NCBI GenBank assembly: GCA_964634005.1
Contig: CAZWKQ010000017.1
Coordinates: 1 to 45,580 of the forward strand
Length of the DNA: 45,580 nucleotides
Source: CAZWKQ01 sp964634005
GTDB lineage: Bacteria; Bacteroidota; Bacteroidia; Bacteroidales; JACABE01
Direction of reading: 5' to 3'
Below, piece after piece: positions 25,651 to 33,051 of the stretch. The notes under the pieces were generated by a model. It did no database searches. It was not told the origin of the DNA and worked only from the letters and a program-made list of their open reading frames with translations. The translations under genes were made by a program, and so were the position numbers. The stretch's first letter is position 1. Each line of letters begins with the position of its first letter.

Positions 25651-25851
25651 ATTTTAAAAGTTAATAAATTATATATTAGTAGAAAACCTATATTTTATAA
25701 ACCTTAAATAGTGTTTTATAAGCCAAGATAATATTATAAAATGAATAAACAATAAACTATTAATTTTCATGAATAGTTCGACAAAATATTTTAAATCTGA
25801 GATAAATAGCTTATATTTGGAACTTTAATACAGAAGCAAAACAACAAATAA

Positions 25852-26433
25852 ATGGATAAAATCCAAATAATAAAATCGTGCGTTGATCCCATTATATCTT
25901 TATCAGAGGAAGAATTGCAAATTTTCTGTAATTCTTTTACCGAAATAAAACTAAAAAAGAATGATTATTTTTTAAAAGAGGGTCAAATCTGTGATTTTAT
26001 CGGATTGCTTGGCCATGGAGTAATGATATATACCAAAACCTTAGAAAACGGAGACGAAATTACCGTTCATTTTGCTTTTGAGGGCGACTGGGTAAACAAT
26101 AATTTAAGCCGATTAAGCAATTCACCTTCAAACGTAAATATTAAAGCTATAGATTATTCGGAAATACTCGTTATAAAACAAAAAGATATTGAATATTTAT
26201 ACCATAAAATCCCAAAAGTTGAACGATTAGGGCGAATATTGACCGAAAGATCATTTGTGAAATTTGTGGAACAAACCCTCGAATTTCAAACATTATCGGC
26301 AAAAGAACGCTATGAAAAGCTCTTAAAAAGCCATCCTGAAATATTTCAAAAAGTGCAATTATATCATATTGCCAATTACTTGGGAATTGCACCAAAGTCA
26401 TTGAGCCGAATCAGGAAAGAATTGTTTGATTAA
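25852..26433 (+). CDS. Crp/Fnr-family transcription regulator
   Basis: This 193-aa protein has a cyclic-nucleotide-binding-type beta-roll (about 20-115; LKEGQICDFIGLLGHGVMI) and a long dimer helix. Its short C-terminal helix-turn-helix is LYHIANYLGIAPKSLSRIRK (about 170-189). It lacks the N-terminal Cys cluster of Fnr and a complete cAMP-binding RxS phosphate cassette, so the ligand is unknown. The HTH matches the common Bacteroidota 'Crp/Fnr' group. A -7 TATATTTG lies at 25812-25819. It heads a run of seven + strand genes with redox functions (26515-31931) and is their most likely regulator, by position only. Confidence 0.88.
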   Translation: MDKIQIIKSCVDPIISLSEEELQIFCNSFTEIKLKKNDYFLKEGQICDFIGLLGHGVMIYTKTLENGDEITVHFAFEGDWVNNNLSRLSNSPSNVNIKAIDYSEILVIKQKDIEYLYHKIPKVERLGRILTERSFVKFVEQTLEFQTLSAKERYEKLLKSHPEIFQKVQLYHIANYLGIAPKSLSRIRKELFD

Positions 26434-26514
26434 AATAATTTGGTAACATTTGTGGAGCAATCGGTCGGATTCTCCAATCTAATTTTGCACCATAATTTTT
26501 TAAACAATTATGAT

Positions 26515-27120
26515 ATGAAATTAAAATTCTTCTTGGTTACAGCTCTTACATTAATGGCAGTGACTATTCAGGCTCAATCTGACTCTATAAAGTGCAGATT
26601 TTTCAATCCTTATCCGCATAATTACGATGTAAAACAAGCTTTTGAAGTTGAAAGCCTCTTCCCTATGTTTATAACAGGTGGTTATCATTTAGGATTGGGT
26701 TATAGATACGAAAAATTCAGGATTAGGGTAAGCGTTATTAACGGCGGAACTTACGATGCAGAACCTGCCGGAACAAAAAACTCATCTGCTGAATTTAAAA
26801 GATACTATAAAACTTCTCCGGGTTTATTCTTAGGCTATAATTTATGGAAAAATCTGGAAGTATATTCATACATTGAACTCCACACTTTTGAAATCGAACA
26901 GAAAATCACAGGGTTAAAAAAAGATATTCACAGCACCGATATTGGCGGCGGAATAAGTTATCAATTTTTCTTCGGCCGCCATATATATATGCAACCGGGC
27001 TTCCATATTTACTTAAGAAGCAGCAATAGTACCGACTTTAATGGCATTGTCTATAATATTCCAAACGTTGACCTTGCTCCTGTCATAAGAATAGGTTATC
27101 GTTTTTGGACCAAATTCTAA
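26515..27120 (+). CDS. Outer-membrane beta-barrel-like protein
   Basis: The product is 201 aa from the ATG at 26515, which gives a proper signal peptide (MKLKFFLVTALTLMAVTIQA, then QSDS). The extra upstream residues from 26440 are not signal-like and are rejected. The mature chain alternates aromatic and polar residues in beta-strand fashion (GGYHLGLGYRYEKFRIRV, LFLGYNLWKNLEVYSYIEL). It ends in Phe after RIGYRFWTK, the usual terminal signature of outer-membrane barrels. A -7 box TAATTTTG at 26480-26487 gives it its own start site. Function is unknown, possibly a small porin. Confidence 0.72.
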   Translation: MKLKFFLVTALTLMAVTIQAQSDSIKCRFFNPYPHNYDVKQAFEVESLFPMFITGGYHLGLGYRYEKFRIRVSVINGGTYDAEPAGTKNSSAEFKRYYKTSPGLFLGYNLWKNLEVYSYIELHTFEIEQKITGLKKDIHSTDIGGGISYQFFFGRHIYMQPGFHIYLRSSNSTDFNGIVYNIPNVDLAPVIRIGYRFWTKF

Positions 27121-27208
27121 AATCTGTCAATCAATCATAGAAAATTAGCTTTCAATAATTATAATTTATTTAAGTAATCAATAAGCCGTTATTTTGCACC
27201 TCAAAAAA

Positions 27209-28300
27209 ATGAAAAAAACAACTTTTATAACATCACTTGCAGTAACTACAATGATAATAATATCATTTGTATGTTTTGCAAACAAAAAAATAAATAATAC
27301 AATGATAGACAGAACAGATATTTACAAAATCATTCACTATGCCTCTCTTGCAGGGAGTTCGCATAACACACAACCATGGAGGGTTGAAGTTTTTCCTAAT
27401 GACTCAATAACAATTTTCGTTGATACATCGAGACTTCTTAAAGTTGTAGATCCGAGAGGGATAGAGTTATTTATTTCAGTGGGAGCATTTATCGAGAACC
27501 TTAATATTGCAGCAAATACATTGGGTTACATCACTGAAATTACCATTAATGAAACTAATATTAATTCAAACTCCCCTGTATCAATTATCAAACTGTCAAA
27601 AATATCTTCGGTGCAAAACTTGGAGGTTTTAAAAGAATTAGAACTGCGTACTACATTAAGAATTCCTTTCGAAACCGTTGCAATTAAAACAGTTGATTTG
27701 GAAAAAATAGTTTCAATTGCTCCCGACAACATCAGCTTTATTCCTTCTAGCTCACCAAATGGAGCTTTTATTGCAAAAAAAGAATTGGAAGCCTATACCA
27801 TTCAAGCTTATAATAAAGATGCACAAGATGAACTTGCTGCGTGGATGCGTTTTTCAAACAAAGACATAAACTCAAAACGAGATGGTTTAACTCCTGCAGG
27901 TATGGGAATCAAAGGTATAGCAGGTTTCTTTGTACGCAATTTTATGAAACCTGATGATTCAAAAAAAGAGTCGTTTGTAAAAAAAGGAGTAGAAAAAACT
28001 CAAAAGCAAGTTGAAAACTGCGCCGGTTGGATTATTATTTCAACAGAAGAAGATAACACAAAAAACCTTATAAACATTGGTCGAATATATGAACGCATTA
28101 ATATTGAATGTCGCTCTCTGAATATCGGGTTTCATCCTATGAACCAAATTATTGAAGAATACCCTGTTTATAAAGAAGTTAAAGATAAGTTGAAACTCGG
28201 CAAAGAAATAAGATTTATTGCCAGAATAGGCTACGTTGACAAATATCCCGCTCCGGTAAGCAAACGCAGATCTGTCGAAAGTTTTACGGTTTTTAAATAA
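27209..28300 (+). CDS. Nitroreductase-like (Acg family) protein with N-terminal signal/anchor
   Basis: The product is 363 aa from the ATG at 27209; the TTG at 27194 is rejected. The segment IHYASLAGSSHNTQPWRVEV (about 45-64) is the FMN-phosphate-binding start of nitroreductases. The divergent remainder and the late RIGYVD..PAPVSKRRSVESF fit the Acg branch. FMN-dependent reduction or flavin storage is expected. It is odd that residues 1-25 form a hydrophobic signal or anchor, which suggests that the protein acts outside the cytoplasm. It sits between two outer-membrane-type genes, with the next gene 18 bp downstream. Family call good, location inferred. Confidence 0.82.
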   Translation: MKKTTFITSLAVTTMIIISFVCFANKKINNTMIDRTDIYKIIHYASLAGSSHNTQPWRVEVFPNDSITIFVDTSRLLKVVDPRGIELFISVGAFIENLNIAANTLGYITEITINETNINSNSPVSIIKLSKISSVQNLEVLKELELRTTLRIPFETVAIKTVDLEKIVSIAPDNISFIPSSSPNGAFIAKKELEAYTIQAYNKDAQDELAAWMRFSNKDINSKRDGLTPAGMGIKGIAGFFVRNFMKPDDSKKESFVKKGVEKTQKQVENCAGWIIISTEEDNTKNLINIGRIYERINIECRSLNIGFHPMNQIIEEYPVYKEVKDKLKLGKEIRFIARIGYVDKYPAPVSKRRSVESFTVFK

Positions 28301-28318
28301 TTTTTAAACGATAATTAA

Positions 28319-29005
28319 ATGAAAAATCAAATTCTCGGCAAACTTCTTATTGTTCCTCTGATTGTTATATTGTCATGCACAACTTTAGAGCAAACATCAT
28401 CGGAGAAGAAAACTAATATTTCTTTTCAAATTGGATCTAATAAAGGAGGAATTACCGAAAATACCGATATGAAAGTTGTCCCTGGTACTAAAGTCCCGCC
28501 CGATGCATCTGCTGATGCATTTACGGGTACTACAAGATTTGGGTTTAACGCAGGTGTTCATATCAGTCATCGTTTAAAAAAGAATTATGTAGAAACCGGT
28601 TTGGATTATATGTACAATTCCCAGAAATTCAATTATATCGATATCGGGAACAACTATACTGGTATAAGGGAGCTGTATGTATCACAATTCATGGTTCCAT
28701 TAACATATAACTTTGATATTCCGAAAGCCGCATTTCAAATCAAAATTGGAGTAATCGGACAATTAAATCTTTTGTCAGGTAAAGACATGGGCATATTGCC
28801 CGAATATTCGGTTAATCCGTTTTCGGCCGGTGTTATATTAGGTTTTTCGTTTATGCCTTTTAAATTAAGCAATAGTGATAAATTTGGAATGTATTGCGAT
28901 TTATACCGTGGTAGCCTGATTTATAAAGACTTTTATAATAAACCCGAATATGAAATGCCGGGATCAAGTTTTATAAAATTTGGCTTGAGGTATCAATTTT
29001 ATTAA
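28319..29005 (+). CDS. Outer-membrane beta-barrel-like lipoprotein/porin
   Basis: This 228-aa protein has a hydrophobic N-terminus ending VILSC (C20), compatible with a lipobox. Strand-like segments (TRFGFNAGVHISHRL, YVETGLDYMYNSQKF, ISAGVILGFSFMPF-type) follow, and a C-terminal IKFGLRYQFY has the aromatic end of barrel proteins. This resembles small PorT/outer-membrane-family proteins, though I do not assign one. It is 18 bp after the nitroreductase-like gene and 14 bp before the DUF6920 gene, clearly within one operon. Confidence 0.65.
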   Translation: MKNQILGKLLIVPLIVILSCTTLEQTSSEKKTNISFQIGSNKGGITENTDMKVVPGTKVPPDASADAFTGTTRFGFNAGVHISHRLKKNYVETGLDYMYNSQKFNYIDIGNNYTGIRELYVSQFMVPLTYNFDIPKAAFQIKIGVIGQLNLLSGKDMGILPEYSVNPFSAGVILGFSFMPFKLSNSDKFGMYCDLYRGSLIYKDFYNKPEYEMPGSSFIKFGLRYQFY

Positions 29006-29019
29006 TTTTAACGTAAACA

Positions 29020-29868
29020 ATGAGCTATTTATCAAATATTTACGGCAAAACTTTAATTTTTATAACAGCTATGGCAACAATTACATCATGTACTACATCA
29101 AAAAAGGTGTTTTTAATTAAAAAGACAGAAGAATTTGCATCGCAACCTATACTTACCGAAAGCATTTTAACCAAAGAAGAAACAACTCATTTACCTTCTT
29201 GCATACAGAAATATCTTGAATATACCGGATCAATCGGAAAGAGTAAAATCAGGAATTTGTGCGTTGAATTTGACGCCGAAATGTACAGAAAACCGGGCGA
29301 TAAACCGATGAAAGCTTATTCGGTACAGTATAACTTTTATGATAGTTATACCCGTTTATTCCTGATGAAAGCAAGTAAAATGGGTATTCCGTTTTGGGCT
29401 TTGCATATTTATAAAAAACAAGAGGCTACTTTTAGGGTAAAAGTAGCAGATTTATTTAAGGTGGTAGATTTAAAAGGAGAAGAACTTACAAAAGCCGAAA
29501 CCGTTACCCTATTGAACGATATGTGTATTTTGGCTCCAGCAGCACTTGTTGATAAACGATTGACATGGAGTGAAATTGATTCACTTTCGACAAAAGTTAC
29601 CCTAACAAATGGAAAGTATAAAGTTTCAGCAATATTATATTTTAACGAATTGGGAGAACTTATTAATTTTGTTTCCGACGACAGAGCAGCACATCAGGAC
29701 GATGGAACACTGAAAAAAGTGCGATGGTCAACCCCTATGTTTGATTACAAAGATTTTGACGGAAGACATATTCCTTCATTGGGCAAAACAATATGGCATT
29801 ATCCCGAAGGCGATTTCATATACGGAGTTTTCAAGTTAAAAAGTATAAAGTATAATGTAAAGCATTAG
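29020..29868 (+). CDS. DUF6920/DUF6544-like lipoprotein
   Basis: This 282-aa protein has a lipobox ending TITSC (C24). The body follows the DUF6544 (now DUF6920) pattern as I recall it: LPSCIQKYLEYTG, then a QY..Y..YTRLFLMKASKMGIP segment, ADLFKVVDLKGEE, and LAPAALVDKRLTW. It closes with DFDGRHIPSLGKTIW and a YGVFKLKSIKYN end. Members are often linked to redox or stress genes, but no reaction is known. It is 14 bp after the porin-like gene and 9 bp before the EFR1-type gene. Confidence 0.75.
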   Translation: MSYLSNIYGKTLIFITAMATITSCTTSKKVFLIKKTEEFASQPILTESILTKEETTHLPSCIQKYLEYTGSIGKSKIRNLCVEFDAEMYRKPGDKPMKAYSVQYNFYDSYTRLFLMKASKMGIPFWALHIYKKQEATFRVKVADLFKVVDLKGEELTKAETVTLLNDMCILAPAALVDKRLTWSEIDSLSTKVTLTNGKYKVSAILYFNELGELINFVSDDRAAHQDDGTLKKVRWSTPMFDYKDFDGRHIPSLGKTIWHYPEGDFIYGVFKLKSIKYNVKH

Positions 29869-29877
29869 GACAAGAAA

Positions 29878-30942
29878 ATGGAAGCCGTAACTATTAATAA
29901 AATTAAAACATACAATAAAATCATTATCTACTATTTCTCGGGAACCGGTAATGCCAAAAATGTCGCTTTGTGGTTTTCTCAAGTTGCCAATAAAAATGGT
30001 ACAGAATGCCAAATAATTAATATTGCTCAAATTGACAGACGCTCAGTTGAATCACCTGAGCCTGATGCTCTTGTAGTATTTATATCTCCTATTCACGGGT
30101 TTAACTACCCTCCTATCATGCTAAACTTCCTTTTACACTTCCCTAAAGGCAAAAATAAAGTAGTGTTGATGAATACTCGAGCCGGAATGCTGATTGGAAA
30201 ATTTATCACTCCCGGATTAACCGGAATAGCTTTCTACCTGTCGGCACTCATTTTGTTCATTAAAGGCTTCTCACTTAAAGCCATATTGCCTGTTGATATG
30301 CCTTCAAACTGGGTATCGCTGCATCCCTGTCTTAATGCAATAACAGTGAAATACCTGCATCAAAAAAATAAGGAAAGAGTTGAAGTATTTGCCGAAAAAA
30401 TAATTAAAGGCAAATCGCATTTCATAGCATTAATAGAAATATACGATCTGCTTCTAACACCTATAGCATTAGCATATTTCGCAGCCGGACGCTTCTTTTT
30501 AGCAAAAACTTTTTATGCATCAAGCGATTGCAACAATTGTGATATATGTATTAATGCATGCCCGGTTAAAGCAATTAAAAAGGTTGACAACCGACCATTT
30601 TGGACATTCAACTGCGAAAGTTGTATGAGGTGTATGAGTAACTGCCCACAAAAAGCTATCGAAACCGGACATGGGTATATAGCTGTATTTTTGTTTATAT
30701 TCAATGCATTTATACTGTTTGCTTTTTATAAATTCTTTAACAACTATCTTATTCCCATAAACGATAGCACTTTAAAATTTGCAGCAGAAGCTGTTCTTTC
30801 TGTCATATTTATCGGAATCTGGTACAGACTTGTTCATTGGTTACTTCGAAATAAATTAATTGAAAGGATAATCGTTTATTCATCCTTAACAAAAATCAAA
30901 TGGTGGGGGCGTTACAAAGCTTTAAAAGAAAATGAATATTAA
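29878..30942 (+). CDS. EFR1-type flavodoxin-ferredoxin fusion with C-terminal membrane helices
   Basis: This 354-aa protein has an N-terminal flavodoxin-like domain with the FMN-phosphate loop YYFSGTGNAKNVA (18-30) and a PIHGF loop. Two [4Fe-4S] motifs follow: C218/C221/C224/C228 (CNNCDICINACP) and C246/C249/C252/C256 (CESCMRCMSNCP). Two hydrophobic helices come after (about 267-287 and 300-323), so the redox modules are tethered to the inner membrane. A hydrophobic patch at 108-135 is also present. This order is typical of EFR1-family ferredoxins, which shuttle electrons from a donor to an unknown acceptor. It could supply electrons to the nitroreductase-like or other operon proteins. That is inference. 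Confidence 0.85.
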   Translation: MEAVTINKIKTYNKIIIYYFSGTGNAKNVALWFSQVANKNGTECQIINIAQIDRRSVESPEPDALVVFISPIHGFNYPPIMLNFLLHFPKGKNKVVLMNTRAGMLIGKFITPGLTGIAFYLSALILFIKGFSLKAILPVDMPSNWVSLHPCLNAITVKYLHQKNKERVEVFAEKIIKGKSHFIALIEIYDLLLTPIALAYFAAGRFFLAKTFYASSDCNNCDICINACPVKAIKKVDNRPFWTFNCESCMRCMSNCPQKAIETGHGYIAVFLFIFNAFILFAFYKFFNNYLIPINDSTLKFAAEAVLSVIFIGIWYRLVHWLLRNKLIERIIVYSSLTKIKWWGRYKALKENEY

Positions 30943-30967
30943 TTTTCAAACATTAACTATAAAAAAC

Positions 30968-31402
30968 ATGGAAACTGATAAATCAAAAACATTAACAACT
31001 ACTCTCAGGTTGTTGAACGAAAAACTACATTTTGAAGGAAAGGTTGAAGGAAATAATCCAATATCTATTGATTATACTCCTCCGCTTGGCGATAATTTGG
31101 GTTACACCTCTTTAGAGCTATTCCTGTTGAGTTTATCTTCCTGTGCAGGAAGTGCCATTCTTGTACTTTTAAGAAAAATGAATAAACAAATCGACCAATT
31201 TGAAATTTATTCTGTAGGTGAAAGAAAAGAAACACACCCAACCGGATTTGCTTCAATTACAATGCAAGTCAACATTAAAGCAAAAAATATTCAACCCGAC
31301 GAAATGCAAAAAGTGCTTGGAATGATTGAATCTATTTGTCCGGTTTTATCAATGCTCGACAAAAACATAAAAACAACAATAAATTTTAACATCAATGAAT
31401 AA
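30968..31402 (+). CDS. OsmC-family protein
   Basis: The product is 144 aa from the ATG at 30968. The upstream start at 30932 would overlap the EFR1 gene by 11 bp and is less likely. Two conserved cysteines occur in the right settings: LSSCAGSAI and ESICPVLSML, the peroxidatic/resolving arrangement of the OsmC/Ohr superfamily. The protein reduces organic or fatty-acid hydroperoxides in the cytoplasm, usually with thiol donors. The DUF3795 gene overlaps its 3' end by 8 bp, so the two are translationally coupled. Its presence supports a redox-stress role for the operon. Confidence 0.85.
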   Translation: METDKSKTLTTTLRLLNEKLHFEGKVEGNNPISIDYTPPLGDNLGYTSLELFLLSLSSCAGSAILVLLRKMNKQIDQFEIYSVGERKETHPTGFASITMQVNIKAKNIQPDEMQKVLGMIESICPVLSMLDKNIKTTINFNINE

Positions 31403-31931
31403 AGAAAAAAATCAGAATTCACCATTGAATTATTCTGAAAATAAAAATTTAGTTTCTGCTTGTGGTTTATATTGCGGAGCTTGTGGAGTTTACATTGCTA
31501 CACAGGAAAACGACACCGAAAAAATCCTTCGATATGCCATGATATTGAATCAATCTTATGAAGAAACTTTATGCGATGGATGCGGTGCTGAAAGGAAAAC
31601 ATTATATTGCTCAAAAATGTGCACATTTATTGATTGTAAAAAAAACAAAAAGGTCGATTTCTGCTACGAATGTAATGAATTTCCATGTAGTGCATTACTT
31701 GATTTCAAGTCGAAAATGCCTCATCGTGCCGAGATTATTGACTCACTTAATAGAATGAAAGAAATTGGTACCGAAAAATGGATCATCGAAATGAAAGATA
31801 AATTTTCCTGTTCACAATGCAACTCAATCAACAGTGCTTATAATTTATCTTGCAGAAAATGCGGCAATAATCCAAGTTGTAATTTTGTTCTCACGCATAA
31901 TAACGATATCAGAAAATACTTGTCGAAGTAA
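31395..31931 (+). CDS. DUF3795-family Cys-rich protein with added zinc-ribbon tail
   Basis: This 178-aa protein shows the DUF3795 features CGLYCGACGVYIAT, LCDGCGAER and CSKMCTFIDCKKNKK, then VDFCYECNEFPCSALLDF. The family is Cys-rich and probably metal- or FeS-binding, with no known function. Beyond the usual end, a further segment with FSCSQC and SCRKCGNNPSC (about 135-165) looks like a zinc ribbon. It is the last gene of the run, overlapping the OsmC gene by 8 bp. It is followed by a gene-free repeat region, where a hairpin element begins 6 bp past the stop. Confidence 0.8.
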   Translation: MNKEKNQNSPLNYSENKNLVSACGLYCGACGVYIATQENDTEKILRYAMILNQSYEETLCDGCGAERKTLYCSKMCTFIDCKKNKKVDFCYECNEFPCSALLDFKSKMPHRAEIIDSLNRMKEIGTEKWIIEMKDKFSCSQCNSINSAYNLSCRKCGNNPSCNFVLTHNNDIRKYLSK

Positions 31932-31936
31932 TTTAA

Positions 31937-32101
31937 TTAACCCAAATTATTCAATAAAATTGAATAATCGAATAAGAAAATATAGTGTTTTAAGAAATTC
32001 TACTTAGAAAGAATTCCTTAAAACCCAAAATTTTCTAAATCGGGGTTATCCCAATTAATTTCATTAGTTCACTTCGTTCCTAATGACAAATTTGGGATTA
32101 A
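31937..32101. repeat. Family-1 element, copy C, with internal hairpin insertion
   Basis: The element is 165 bp, bounded by TTAACCCAAAT (31937-31947) and ATTTGGGATTAA (32090-32101). Outer parts match copy A read on the - strand (AAATTATTCAATAAAAT, CGGGGTTATCCC, TTAGTTCACTTCGTTC). About 70 extra bases sit in the middle and contain a 15-bp stem with one mismatch (31987-32001 with 32010-32024) and 8-nt loop. Confidence 0.72.
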
Positions 32102-32241
32102 CTTCTTTTTCAAACAATTGGTTCACAATTATTGGTAAAACCTCTCATTTGATGAATACCTAAATTATTAAAATTGATTCAATAATTTAATATTCGGGAG
32201 ATATACCTACTAAATATAAAATGTTAATAATCAATAATTTT

Positions 32242-32278
32242 GACTGTTAATACCAGGGTTTTAACAGTCATTTTTTTT
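32242..32278 (+). terminator. Hairpin with T run, probable terminator
   Basis: A 9-bp perfect stem (GACTGTTAA at 32242-32250 with 32261-32269), 10-nt loop, is followed by A and nine T. It is 310 bp past the last gene of the redox run, so it may end that transcript or be part of the repeat field. Confidence 0.65.
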
Positions 32279-32298
32279 GATACTGATAAAACCCAAAA

Positions 32299-32875
32299 TT
32301 TCCTTTTCATCTCTTTTGTTAATAAAAAAAGTTGCATTAGTTATTTGAACTTATTTTACCCCACCTCCGTCTCCCCTTATAGGGGAGGAACTAAGTAGTA
32401 ATAACCTGATAATTATTTGGTTATAATAAAGAATTTAAAACTCAAAATTTGTCAATAAAGTAATAAAATAATTTTACTCTAATAATCAATCAAATGCTAC
32501 AAAGCACAAGATTATCCATCATAGACAACACTATCACCTCCCCACTTAGGGGAGGTAAGGGATGGGTATTAAGAGCAAAGGAATAAGATTATGAAATCTC
32601 AATTTTACCCCACCTCCGCCTCCCCTTATAGGGGAGGAACTAAGTAGTAATAACCTGATAATTATTTGGTTATAATAAAGAATTTAAAACTCAAAATTTG
32701 TCAATAAAGTAATAAAATAATTTTACTCTAATAATCAATCAAATGCTACAAAGCACAAGATTATCCATCATAGACAACACTATCACCTCCCCTCTTAGGG
32801 GAGGTAAGGGAGGGGTAATTTGTGCAAAGGAATAAGATTATGAAAAAACCCATAGCGCATTATCAACAGATATTT
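32299..32875. repeat. Family-2 repeat: tandem 249-bp duplication with GC-rich inverted ends
   Basis: Two nearly identical units repeat with an offset of 249 bp: 32354-32596 and 32603-32845. Each begins TACCCCACCTCC followed by CCTCCCC-TTATA-GGGGAGG. Each ends near CACCTCCCC..TTAGGGGAGGTAAGGGA..GGGTA, which is roughly the inverted complement, giving ~32-bp terminal inverted repeats with hairpins. The interiors contain no ORF. Single-base differences (for example CCGTCTC versus CCGCCTC) show the copies are slightly diverged. Confidence 0.85.
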
Positions 32876-33024
32876 TATTTTTAAATTGTTCAATTTTCTA
32901 AATAAACTTTAAATGAAGTTATATACAACGGAATAATATTATTCGATTATGCCAATAATGTTTTATAAAAAATAGTTTTAGCACAATTTAATTTAAAAAA
33001 CAGAATTGATACAGCATTTTTAAC

Positions 33025-33032
33025 TAATTTTG
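33025..33032 (+). promoter_or_regulatory. Probable -7 box for the ABC-F gene
   Basis: TAATTTTG followed by CAC is the same sequence as the box before ruvX. A TTG at 33006-33008 is 16 bp upstream, shorter than the usual 19. The leader would be about 14 nt. Confidence 0.5.
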
Positions 33033-33051
33033 CACTTTCCATATATAACTT

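Larger units (their letters stand above)
32102..33024. other. Gene-free repeat field between DUF3795 and ABC-F genes
   Basis: The full gap is 31932-33051, about 1.1 kb. It holds copy C, a hairpin with T run (32242-32278) and a tandem family-2 repeat (32299-32875), followed by AT-rich DNA with no ORF of coding character up to the ABC-F promoter region. I see no tRNA or transposase gene. Confidence 0.7.

Noticed and set aside
25197..25851. tRNA or small RNA gene in the gap
   Set aside because: No cloverleaf with TTC loop or CCA end is visible; only repeats, promoter and AT-rich DNA.
32299..32875. CRISPR or IS with transposase
   Set aside because: Only two long units with identical interiors, and no ORF of coding character, so neither a spacer array nor an intact IS.
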